From Chloroflexota bacterium (lineage in GTDB: Bacteria; Chloroflexota; Anaerolineae; Aggregatilineales; J027), in assembly GCA_013112715.1 (NCBI GenBank), contig JABFGB010000022.1, forward strand, positions 51,528 to 115,527: DNA of 64,000 nucleotides. The letters run 5' to 3'. Each line of letters begins with the position of its first letter. The stretch's first letter is position 1. Below are positions 45,952-54,800 of the stretch, one piece after another. The notes beneath the pieces are model-generated. The model did not search any database, was not told where the DNA came from, and worked only from the letters and a program-made list of their open reading frames with translations. Both the position numbers and the translations under genes were made by a program.

Positions 45952-47010
45952 TTACTGAATCGTGAAGGTCTCAGTTGCCAGCGGCTCGGCTTCATCCCCA
46001 ATGTAAATGCGGATTTCATAACTGCCGGCCTCAAATCCGCTGCCCCTACCAAAAAAGAAATAACTTTCCCCTTCCGCTTGCAGCCCCCATAAATATGAGC
46101 CTCCATCAAAATATGCCCCATCTTTAAAGAGGGCAGGTCGCCAGAGGATGCCCGAGTTCATATTGCGGAAATGGATGAAAAAGTAGAGACGCGGCACCCC
46201 GACCTCAAATATTTCGCGTGGGCTAAGGGGCTGAAAATCGGCTGTCAATCCTTCCGAAATTGCGGCAATGCGCATACTAATATTTTCGGCGGGGGTTGCT
46301 TGGGCTTCTGGGGACGCAATATTGGAGAGTAGGGTGGGGAAGGGCGTAATGGTGGGTGTTGCGGTGGGTGCTTCTGTTGGTGTGGTGGTAATGGTCGCTG
46401 TCGCGGTATCGGTCATCGTCGGCGAACTTGTGGCCGTGCTGGTTGTGGTGGAAGAAGGCGAGGCCGTAGCACTTGCTGTTTTGGAAGGCTCTTGGGTCAT
46501 TGTGTTTTCCGGCGAAGGAGTTATCTGGTCTTCACCACCACTGCTCACTGCCGATTCTTCAGTGCTTGGCTCGGTTGCTAACTCAGTGGATGCCTCAGTT
46601 GCTTCGTCTGTCACCACCTCCTCAAGCGTCGAGGTTGGGGTAGTGGTCGCCGTCGTGGTGTCGGTTATCTCAAAAGTCGCTGTGCTGGTTGGTGTTTCGG
46701 TTGGTACGATTGCGCTCTCAGTGGTTGCGGCGGCGACAACAGGTGTAGTGTTATCGCCCTCATCTTCATCCAAACTATTGAAAACAAGGGTAGTGACACA
46801 CAGCATCGCGCTAAGGCCCAAAAAGCCAATCGCCGTCAGCATCAAGCGGAATCCGCGCCTGCCTGCCTGTCGCCGACTTTGCCACATACTGGCTCGGCGT
46901 CCACGTCGAAAGAGCCGCAGCGCCAGCAAAAATAAAATGAGTCCGATTGCCAAGACGCCTGCGGTCAGGGTTGGCAGAAGATCCGTTAATTCATTGAATG
47001 TCATGTTCAT
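45952..47010 (-). CDS. Membrane protein with Thr/Ser-rich linker and C-terminal beta domain
   Basis: A 352-residue unknown: two transmembrane helices (about residues 10-30 and 55-75) with a basic Arg-rich loop between, a very long linker of Thr/Ser/Pro/Glu (residues 85-235), and a C-terminal domain of about 110 residues with aromatic clusters (FFIHFRNMNSG, SYFFFGRGSGFEAG). The end resembles an Ig-like domain that could bind a ligand outside the cell. No homologue is recognised. It converges on psuG, 23 bp apart. Confidence 0.68.
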   Translation of the reverse strand: MNMTFNELTDLLPTLTAGVLAIGLILFLLALRLFRRGRRASMWQSRRQAGRRGFRLMLTAIGFLGLSAMLCVTTLVFNSLDEDEGDNTTPVVAAATTESAIVPTETPTSTATFEITDTTTATTTPTSTLEEVVTDEATEASTELATEPSTEESAVSSGGEDQITPSPENTMTQEPSKTASATASPSSTTTSTATSSPTMTDTATATITTTPTEAPTATPTITPFPTLLSNIASPEAQATPAENISMRIAAISEGLTADFQPLSPREIFEVGVPRLYFFIHFRNMNSGILWRPALFKDGAYFDGGSYLWGLQAEGESYFFFGRGSGFEAGSYEIRIYIGDEAEPLATETFTIQ

Positions 47011-47055
47011 CAGCCGTTGCCAGCCGTAAAATTTGCCATTGAGTAAATTACTATC

Positions 47056-47084
47056 TTGTCAAATCCATTGTGCCGCACTATAAT
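47056..47084 (+). promoter_or_regulatory. Sigma70-type promoter of tRNA-Val
   Basis: TTGTCA at 47056-47061, 17-base spacer, TATAAT at 47079-47084. The tRNA begins 14 bases after the -10 box, so the leader would be about 7 bases. Confidence 0.85.
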
Positions 47085-47097
47085 CTTATTTATCAAT

Positions 47098-47171
47098 GGG
47101 ACGTTAGCTCAGTTGGCTAGAGCGCTTCGTTGACATCGAAGAGGTCGTAGGTTCGAGTCCTATACGTCCCA
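47098..47171 (+). tRNA. tRNA-Val (GAC anticodon)
   Basis: A complete cloverleaf of 74 bases: acceptor stem GGGACGT/ACGTCCC with discriminator A; D arm with GCTCAGTTGGCTAGAGC; anticodon stem CTTCG/CGAAG with loop TTGACAT, giving anticodon GAC (Val, GUC/GUU codons); variable loop AGGTC; T arm GGTTCGAGTCC. The 3' CCA is not encoded. A strong promoter precedes it and a terminator follows directly, so it is a single-gene unit. Confidence 0.97.
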
Positions 47172-47199
47172 CAACCAGAATATAGCTGGTTTTTTTTGT
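47172..47199 (+). terminator. Rho-independent terminator of tRNA-Val
   Basis: AACCAG pairs with CTGGTT around AATATAG, followed by a run of eight T residues. Confidence 0.88.
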
Positions 47200-47296
47200 C
47201 TCTGCTAACGATGTTTGCCTGACAATCCCCTTCCATCTAACCCACAAAAACCACTGGCTCTAATCTTAATGTTCATTTTTTTCAAATATTGACCTC

Positions 47297-47324
47297 TTGT
47301 GAACTGTAAAAAATGCTATATAAT
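47297..47324 (+). promoter_or_regulatory. Probable promoter of DIP1984-family gene
   Basis: TTGTGA at 47297-47302, 16-base spacer, TATAAT at 47319-47324. The ribosome site GGGAGG and ATG at 47360 follow. Confidence 0.65.
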
Positions 47325-47359
47325 ACTAAATAGTGATTTATTGGAAATTGGGAGGTGCC

Positions 47360-47815
47360 ATGAAATTAGCCGAAGCATTGATTTTACGGGCCGATGCCCA
47401 AAAGCGCATTGCTCAACTGCGGGAACGCCTCAACCGGAGCGCCAAAATTCAGGAAGGCGAAGCCCCACCCGAAAATCCACAGGAATTGTTGACCGAGATG
47501 GAACGGGTGCTGGCGGAATACACCGACATCATCAAGCGTATCAATCGTACCAACGCCGCCACGCCTTTTGGAGAAGGACTGACCTTAACTGACGCCCTTG
47601 CCGACCGTGATACGTTGGCGATGGAACGCAATATGCTGACGCAATTGATTGCTGCGACTGCCCAACCCGATTTCCGCTATGGCCGTTCGGAAATCAAGTA
47701 TGTGGTGACGGTCTCCATTGCTGATTTGCAAAAGCGTATTGACCGTTTGGCCCAACGTCACCGTGAACTGGATACGGTCATTCAGCAAATGAATTGGCAG
47801 GTGGATTTGCTTTAG
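47360..47815 (+). CDS. DIP1984-family protein
   Basis: About 151 residues; start ATG 47360 with GGGAGG 5 bases upstream. The sequence matches the DIP1984 family: KLAEALILRADAQKRIAQLRERL at the start, a central ATPFGEGLTLTDALA, and YVVTVSIADLQKRIDRLAQRHRELD near the end. It is almost entirely helical, with heptad-like Leu patterns at both ends, which implies coiled-coil oligomers. The function is unknown. A -35/-10 pair lies upstream. Confidence 0.85.
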   Translation: MKLAEALILRADAQKRIAQLRERLNRSAKIQEGEAPPENPQELLTEMERVLAEYTDIIKRINRTNAATPFGEGLTLTDALADRDTLAMERNMLTQLIAATAQPDFRYGRSEIKYVVTVSIADLQKRIDRLAQRHRELDTVIQQMNWQVDLL

Positions 47816-48074
47816 TTGAAGATGCCTGAGTTTGGTGTAGCCATTTTTTGAAATCAGAAGCGAGCGTAAATACTCGTAGAGAAAGCCGAGTCTAACTGCT
47901 CAACTCACTAACTTGATAAAGTTATCCTAGCGCGGGGCGGCAAAACCTATGCACAGAACTGCCCAGCATGGGGCACAAACCTCACAACTGCACTTTGCAA
48001 CTTGCACTACCATGCGCTGGTCTGATGAGAAAAACGGTGAGGGTGGGTTTGGGGAATACTCAGGTAAACAAAAA
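47816..48074 (+). other. Gene-free 3' region, possible structured RNA
   Basis: This gap of 259 bases has no convincing gene; a 62-codon frame at 47968-48156 crosses the terminator and the end of the opposite gene and lacks a ribosome site. It contains small inverted repeats: TGCCC/GGGCA near 47970-47985 and ACCA/TGGT around 48010-48022. The right end is a terminator. It may be a long 3' UTR or a non-coding RNA that I could not match to 6S, SRP, RNase P or tmRNA. Confidence 0.3.
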
Positions 48075-48105
48075 CCCCGCTGATTGTCTGTCGGCGGGAT
48101 TTTTT
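48075..48105. terminator. Bidirectional rho-independent terminator
   Basis: CCCGC (48076-48080) pairs with GCGGG (48094-48098), with T runs on both strands beyond the stem. It separates the DIP1984 side from the leftward TPR/SH3b gene. Confidence 0.75.
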
Positions 48106-48114
48106 ATTTATGTG

Positions 48115-50565
48115 CTAATTGTTAAGCTGTGGGCAAGGTGTCAATTGCAGCACTAAATCGCTCTGTATCCACCCCTCAACCGTCGCTGATCCCAGCACAT
48201 AGCGAATTTTGAACCAAATGCGATTCTGATCCCCCATCTGCTGCGCCAAGACATCTGCCGCTTGATTAAACTGCATTCGAGTAATGACTGTTCCAACCGA
48301 AGGGCTGGTTCGAACATTGATTCCGTCTGAATAACTTGCGTTGCCTACCCGACATAAAACCTCTTGTACGGTTGCCGTTGCCGTCGGGGTGTTGGTTTCA
48401 CTGGGGCGGATGGTGGGTGAGGGCGGCTGATAGGTGGCAGTCTGTGTATTAAAATAGTTGACAGTTGCCTGCGCTTGTTCGGTTCGCATAATTAGGGTGG
48501 ATTGCACACTGGTGGCGTTAAAGCTAATCGTCGCCTGCTCATCAATAAAACGACTGGTAGCGGTTTGCCCTGCGACAAGACCTTCCGCCGTTTGTGTTAT
48601 CGCATCCACCGATTGCTGTGTGCCTACAATCCGTGTCTGAATGACTCCCGCCGTCGCGGTTTGGTCAGATGGCTGTGGCGTGGCAGTGGGTGTGACGGAA
48701 GCGGTACTCGTCGCCGTCGGTGTGTTGCTGGGTGTCAGGGTATCGGTTGGCTGTGGGGTATCGGTTGGGGGTGGATTGACAATCGGTTCCCACGCATCCC
48801 GGCTTAACACCAAGACCGCTCCCAATATCAACAGCGCCACGCCACCGAGGGCCACCCGTCGAATAATCCGCCCTTGTCGTAATCCGCGCACTTCATCTTC
48901 CAATTTCAAAATTTCGGTGCGCCGCCCCAAAATGCGGAAGGGTTCTTCTTTGGCAATGGCTAACCAGCGTTCAGCAGTAGCGGCATCGCGGCGGTCAATT
49001 GCCACCTCGACCCGTTCCAGATGGCGACTCAACAAATCGGCGACTAGCATCCGATAGCGTGGGTCTTGGGCTTGATGTCGCAATCCACTCAGCATCTGGC
49101 GGGCTTGGGCTAATTCGTTATCAAAGTTTTGGGCAATCAGCGCGGCGGCCCGTTCCATGACCTGTCGTCCCTCACCCAAATCGGCGCGGAATTGTTGGGC
49201 CTGCTGCAATAAATTCATGGCTTTGGGGTCGGCGGCATCCAACTCAACGGCGGTACGGAGCGCTTCAATGGCTTCATCCACCAAGCGTAATTTTTCTTCA
49301 ACGGCAGTCACAGCCTCGATCCGCCCCAATGCTCCTTCGCCCTGTGCGATGAGTTGCGCTTTGATATTTTGAATCCGGCTGTTGGTTTCATACACCATCG
49401 CTTGCAGGCGTTCACTGCCGGGTAATTTTTGGCGGATGCGCGAGGCCATATTCAGCAGATCGGTCAGCCCTTTGGCCCGTTTCAGCAGCGACCCACTCAA
49501 CATATTCATCTGCACGTTGGCTTGGTCATACTGCTGCTGCACTTCGCGGACGAGGGCTACCCGTTCTTCGCCTTCGGGGTCATTTGGCACGACTCGCAAT
49601 GCCCCTTCATATTTCGCCAGTGCGCCGCCCCAATCATCGGCCATCAGCAGACGATCCCCATCCGCTAGGAGTTCACGGGCCAGCGCCAAATCTTGAATTT
49701 CGAGCAGGGCCTGTTCAACATCTTTCCAACTGGGGATGCCTGCCCGTTCGGCAATATCCCGTGCTTCCCGATACAGCCGCTGGGCTTCGTCATAGTTGCC
49801 GGCCCGCACCAGCGAATTCGCCCGGTTATAAGCCACCCGTGCATCAAAGGGGATGCGATGATCGGGCACGACGCCGCGCATCATATTGTCATCGGCTTTT
49901 TGGCGATATTCCGCCGCCTGTGCGTTATTCGGGTCAGTCGCAAGGAGTCGGTTCGCTAAATCCACCGTGCGGGCATAATCCCCCGCGTAATAGGCCGAGG
50001 CGATTTCCGACAACAAGGCGTCAGCAGGCCCACTAGATGCCATATCAGCCGATTTTGGGGGAGGAGGTGGCGCGGTTTCGGCACGTTTAGTAGGGGCGGC
50101 TGGTGGGGGTACAGGCGTTTCGGTCTCATCTTCGGAATTGAGAACCAGACCATAGCGATCCAATAACCCCTGCACCTTAATGGCATGTTGCGGACTATGC
50201 TGCGCCGCTTGCATCAATAAATCGTGCGTCTCAACATAACCGGGGTCGAGATCAAGCGCCTGCGCCAGAATATCAATCGCCTCATCAAAATCGTGATCAT
50301 CCCCAGCGATTTCAATGCGTATGCGTGCCCGTCGCAACAACCCCCGTATCTGATTGGACTCTGCCGAGGCCGAACTGGGGGCACTCAATCGGGCCAACAG
50401 ACTAAAAAGTTCGCGGGCCTCATCTTCATACGCAGTATTTTTGCTCTGTGCCAAAAGTTCCCGTGCTATCTTTTCGAGTTCGGCGGTATCGGCTGAAGTT
50501 GGGCTAGGGGGCAGGTCTTGAATATCATGCCGCAGTTGATCCAGCGCATCACGCAAATCGGTCAT
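48115..50565 (-). CDS. TPR-repeat membrane protein with SH3b domain
   Basis: An 816-residue protein. The N-terminal 540 or so residues are cytoplasmic and helical, with TPR-like units (ALDLDPGYVETHDLL, LLATDPNNAQAAEYRQ, ALRVVPNDPEGEE), preceded by a Pro-rich linker near residue 150. One transmembrane helix lies at about 580-600 (VALGGVALLILGAVLVL), then a Thr/Pro/Gln-rich linker and a C-terminal SH3b domain (about 735-810) with GINVRTSPSVGTVI. It should bridge cytoplasm and cell wall. It starts 22 bp downstream of the 378-residue kinase, in the same operon, so it may be its scaffold or substrate. Confidence 0.82.
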   Translation of the reverse strand: MTDLRDALDQLRHDIQDLPPSPTSADTAELEKIARELLAQSKNTAYEDEARELFSLLARLSAPSSASAESNQIRGLLRRARIRIEIAGDDHDFDEAIDILAQALDLDPGYVETHDLLMQAAQHSPQHAIKVQGLLDRYGLVLNSEDETETPVPPPAAPTKRAETAPPPPPKSADMASSGPADALLSEIASAYYAGDYARTVDLANRLLATDPNNAQAAEYRQKADDNMMRGVVPDHRIPFDARVAYNRANSLVRAGNYDEAQRLYREARDIAERAGIPSWKDVEQALLEIQDLALARELLADGDRLLMADDWGGALAKYEGALRVVPNDPEGEERVALVREVQQQYDQANVQMNMLSGSLLKRAKGLTDLLNMASRIRQKLPGSERLQAMVYETNSRIQNIKAQLIAQGEGALGRIEAVTAVEEKLRLVDEAIEALRTAVELDAADPKAMNLLQQAQQFRADLGEGRQVMERAAALIAQNFDNELAQARQMLSGLRHQAQDPRYRMLVADLLSRHLERVEVAIDRRDAATAERWLAIAKEEPFRILGRRTEILKLEDEVRGLRQGRIIRRVALGGVALLILGAVLVLSRDAWEPIVNPPPTDTPQPTDTLTPSNTPTATSTASVTPTATPQPSDQTATAGVIQTRIVGTQQSVDAITQTAEGLVAGQTATSRFIDEQATISFNATSVQSTLIMRTEQAQATVNYFNTQTATYQPPSPTIRPSETNTPTATATVQEVLCRVGNASYSDGINVRTSPSVGTVITRMQFNQAADVLAQQMGDQNRIWFKIRYVLGSATVEGWIQSDLVLQLTPCPQLNN

Positions 50566-50587
50566 CTAATTTTCTCCCCAAAAATTT

Positions 50588-51724
50588 CTATGGAATCACA
50601 CGGGCATTCAAAAATTCGTTAATGCCTTTCATCAAACGGCGCAGTTCGGCATCCATATCGTCGTTGATGTCTTCTATCGAGGCCGCTTCGATGAGCAAAT
50701 TCAGTGCCTCGCGGACTAAATCTTCGCCATGTCGTAATTTCGCCAAGCCGTCGCGCATATAGTCGCGGGCTTCTTTGAGGGCCGGTTCCGTGCCGCGAAT
50801 ATATGACTCCCAGCCAAACTTGACCGCCACCTGTTCCAACCGTCGTAAAAAATAATCGGCGGTAGGTAAATCCTGTCGAGCGCCGCTTTCCAATAAATCG
50901 GTGATGGCACTGCTCAAACTTGGCTCGACTGAGAAATCAAGATGCTGCACATCGTTATAGCGAGCATCCACTTCGCTCATGCCAGCGGGTTGGGGTCGTA
51001 ACCCGCCGCGCTGGGGAGAGAGGCCCGTAAAAATCGGATATAACACTCCCACACACAAATGATGAATGTCTTTCTGTCGTGAATTATCCAATGTTTGGGT
51101 TTGGCGACCCGGCTCCAATAATTTGGAGCTATTCCAGTCAATGATGCGTAACGTCTCGCCATCCCAATAAATGTGCTCCAATTTATGATCCATGTAGACA
51201 ATGCCCTGACTATGGGCGGCTTGGAGCAGCGTGCCAAACTGCATCGCCAGATCAATGCCTTCCTCAGTGGGCAGGCGACGGCGCTGTTGACCCCGCTGCA
51301 CTTGCATTTGATACAGCAGGTTATGTTCGCGGGGCAGATATTCCAACGCCAAGTAGGGCCGCCAACCGCGTGCGATATTGGTATACAGCCCCTCTCGAAA
51401 GGCCGCCGCGTTCGTGCCAAACGACAGCAGTATCCCACTGGAGGGATACTCCCCGCTGGCCGATAGATAACCACAGTCTAGCAGGCGCACCGGGGTTGGG
51501 TGATCTGCCAAACGCATCAATAAATCAGCTTCATGCGGAAAGGCCTGTGCTTCCCATTTGGGGGCGGCTTCGCGGTCAAGATGTTCAGGTCGCATGACCT
51601 TTAAGGCCACCGTCTGGCCTTTCGATATATCCACCGCTTCCAGCACCCGCGCATAGTGCCCCAGCGCAAAGCTATCAACATAATTTTTGATGATGTATCG
51701 TTCGTTTAAGGCAATTTCTGGCAA
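50588..51724 (-). CDS. Unusual Ser/Thr protein kinase-like protein
   Basis: A 378-residue protein with the protein-kinase fold. Lys42 (VALKVM) is the ATP-anchoring Lys; the catalytic loop reads YMDHKLEHIYWD, with Asp179 and Lys181 in place but His184 where metal-binding Asn normally sits; the DFG motif is DWN (Asp196). The glycine-rich loop is poorly conserved. There is no membrane helix; the C-terminal 80 residues are helical. It may be an active, divergent kinase or a pseudokinase. It lies between a 1455-residue kinase of the same type and a TPR membrane protein, all leftward. Confidence 0.75.
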   Translation of the reverse strand: MPEIALNERYIIKNYVDSFALGHYARVLEAVDISKGQTVALKVMRPEHLDREAAPKWEAQAFPHEADLLMRLADHPTPVRLLDCGYLSASGEYPSSGILLSFGTNAAAFREGLYTNIARGWRPYLALEYLPREHNLLYQMQVQRGQQRRRLPTEEGIDLAMQFGTLLQAAHSQGIVYMDHKLEHIYWDGETLRIIDWNSSKLLEPGRQTQTLDNSRQKDIHHLCVGVLYPIFTGLSPQRGGLRPQPAGMSEVDARYNDVQHLDFSVEPSLSSAITDLLESGARQDLPTADYFLRRLEQVAVKFGWESYIRGTEPALKEARDYMRDGLAKLRHGEDLVREALNLLIEAASIEDINDDMDAELRRLMKGINEFLNARVIP

Positions 51725-51819
51725 CTGCCAACTCCATTACAGTTAAAATTCCCAAGCCACGCAATTGTAGCGCAGGCTACCCCGACTTTCCTGACAATTT
51801 CAGCCGTTTGCGCTACGTT

Positions 51820-54800
51820 TTAATCAAAGTCGAATTCCAAGCGCGTCACCGAGACAAACACCCCGCCGCTGGAGGTATATAACACCACTGTGACGGGTTC
51901 ATCTGCACCATAGCGTGCCTCAGATTGCCCCACCAATTGGTTATCAATGAAGAACATGGCCGTGCCATCCTCATTAATTTCGACCCGCAATACCAGCCGG
52001 ATAACACTCAAGGGATACTGGGTGCGCCCTCGGAATGCCCCATCTTGCCGCGTCCCGATATTCACAACCCCATCTTGCACCAGTCGCACTTCGGCGGAGG
52101 CCCGCTGACGGCCTTCATTCTCAATGCCCAGCCCAAAATAGACCCCGCTTGGAATATCAGCGGCATCATACACCGTCAATTCCATTTCGGCTTCGGCGGC
52201 GGTGATCCGATCTGAGACAAAGAAACTGCCCAAAATGTCAGGGGTAAGTGACACAATAATTGGGGCGTTTCCACCCGCCGATTTCGATACCCCCAATTGC
52301 CAGACCCCACCTGCCGCTGGCCTAAACCAATCCGAGTTCCAGCCATATTCGTCCGCCGGAACGAGATCGAAAATAGCGAGGGCATTGACCGATGGACTGT
52401 TAAAACCACCTCCGCCGCCTATTGCAGTGGGAGCGGTTGTATTGGTCGCTATCGGAGCATCCGTCGCGGTGGGCAAATCCGTCGGTGGGATATTGGTGGA
52501 TGTTGGGGTTTCCGTGACTGCCATCTCGGTTGGACTTGGAGCTACAGTCTCTGTTGCGGTGGGCGATGCGGTAGCGGTGGTCGTGCTGGTTGGCGTAAGG
52601 GTCTCCGGCGCGATAATCGGGTCGGGTTCACGGGTGGCAGGTGGCACATTGCTGACTTGGGTGTTGTTATTGCCACCATTATTTTGATTATCGCCATTAT
52701 CCCCACCTCCGCTTGCAATCAGGACGAAACCGATGACCCCTACCACGACCACCACAATCGCCGCGATGATGCCCCAAGGAATGCCTGCGCCTTCGGATAT
52801 TTCCTCATAGGCGACCCCTTCTTCATCCTCAAAGCCAACTTGATGCGTAGCACTCGCTTGCGAGGTGCGGCGTTTGGCGCGGGCCGAACGTGGCTCATCA
52901 TAATCTTCCTCCGGCATGGGTGGCTCGATGGGGAAGGGCGGTGTCACGACGGGCGGCGGGGGTGGTTCAGGTACGCCAAAATCATCCGGCAGGCGATGTG
53001 CGATCAACTGCCATGTCTGGAACAGGGGATAGGCCGGATGTTTGTTGATAAACAGGCCGTTGAAATGGGCTTCATACGCGATGAGTTTTTGCCCACGATC
53101 CAGATTTTTAGTCTGATGTGTTTCCAAGACCGCCCGGTACGTGCTTAACCATTGGCGGACTTGATGTGAATAATCCACCCCCAACAACTGCTCAGTCGTC
53201 TTAACCATCTCCTCCAACAGCGGCTCAATGGTAGGGTCTACCGCCAAATCGGGCGCGGTGAAATCGGCATCCTCAGGAATCTTGGTGGAGTTGGCGATTT
53301 GTTCAATTTTGAGACGGGCGGCCTGCAAATCAATTGCCGCATCGCGCAATGGTGTCACCCATTTTTTGATCTGACTCAAATCCAAACGCGACTTATCTTC
53401 AGCCGCCTGCAATTGAATCAGCGCCCCATCAAAGGCATTTTTCGCTCCCCGGAAGTCACCATCTTCCCAATGGCGTAGCGCCACTTCCAATTGTCGGACG
53501 GCCTGTTGTGCCTCACTCAGCCATTGGTCAGCCAGCGGTTGATTAAATAGCGTCCGTAAGCTCAATAAATCGCTGGGGCCATGTACTTTTTCGAGGGCGG
53601 TTTGCGCTTCAAGCACCAATTGGCGTCCGGTGAATATTCGGTCAAATTCAGCAAAGATGGGATTCGAGCGCCCCTTTGGTAATGTTTTGAGGGCCGCCTC
53701 GCGCCAAAAATCGGCATCTTGCAGCGCATCATTTTGCACACACATCACCCCACGCCACACATAATGCAAAAACAGCAGACGGATGCCAGCGGTGCTGCTT
53801 TGCCGCATATGCTCCACCAACCCGCGTGCCATCGTCTTTAGGTACAGATCGGTGGTTTTCATCTGTTTGGCAAAGGTGTCGCGCTCCTGATTTTCGTCCG
53901 GGAAAAACAGGTCATCGAGTTGGCGTTCGGTCTGGTCGGTTAACTGCCGATCATCCGGCCCATGATTTTCGAGCCAATGCTGGCAGATTTCCCCCAATCC
54001 CTTGAGCCGTTCCACCGCCTGTTTTTCAGCATCGGTCTGGGCAAGGCGCTCCATCTGCCCCGCCAACTCGACCACCTGCGACGGTTTACCCGCATCCCAT
54101 GTCTCATAACCCTCAATCAGTCGCTGCCCCAGTTTGTTATTCAGGCTTAGGCGTTCGACATAGGTCGCTTCGCCGACTTCCTTGCCTAATTTCTCATACC
54201 ACGCCGCGATATTTTTATTTAACGGCTGCATCAGGTTGGTCATGCGGGTGAGGTTATGTTGGGCAATCGTCCGCCGACCAAAAATGATCATATCTTGGGT
54301 GGTCATCCATGTCGTAGCGGTGGCTTCCAACGTCTGGATAGCCCGATGCAGCGCCTCATCTGTCAAATCTTCACCATAGGGTTTCAGAAAATCCAGCACT
54401 CGGTCAAACCAGTCGGCAAGATCAGACCCATCGGCGCGTGGTTTAAACGACCCCAACGCCTCCAGCATCTGATGGACTTCATCAAAATAATCATTCAGTT
54501 CACCAAAATAGGCGTTGGCGGGGTCAATATTGCTGGCGGCGCGTAGGGTATTTCCGGCACGGGTCGGGTCGGTATACACAAAATGTCCGACTTCGCGCAG
54601 ATGCTCGGTCAGCATATTGACCGCTCGGTGTGCCCGATTGAGGGGGTCAATCAAACGGCTGTTATTTTTTGAGACGGCTTCTAACGCAGGTCGCAAACTT
54701 TCGAGGCGTGTCCCGATGGCCTGATATATCCCCAAAATCCCCTGTAATCCCGCTTCAGATGGGCGGCTGTCGAGCGTGCTTTCCAACCGATCTAGTGTAT

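Noticed and set aside
46268..47029. Long plus-strand frame rich in Val and Ser opposite 45952-47010
   Set aside because: It is the antisense of the Thr-rich linker, whose codon bias leaves the opposite strand open; no ribosome site or domain is seen.
47290..47324. TTGACC as -35 box of the DIP1984 promoter
   Set aside because: The spacer to TATAAT would be 24 bases; TTGTGA with 16 is a better fit.
47816..48074. 6S, SRP, RNase P or tmRNA in the gap
   Set aside because: None of the core consensus sequences for these RNAs was seen.
47968..48156. 62-codon plus-strand frame
   Set aside because: It runs through a terminator and into the end of the opposite gene; no Shine-Dalgarno sequence.
52202..53148. 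Two overlapping plus-strand frames opposite the large kinase gene
   Set aside because: They are shadows of the linker and membrane segment of the kinase; no known domain.
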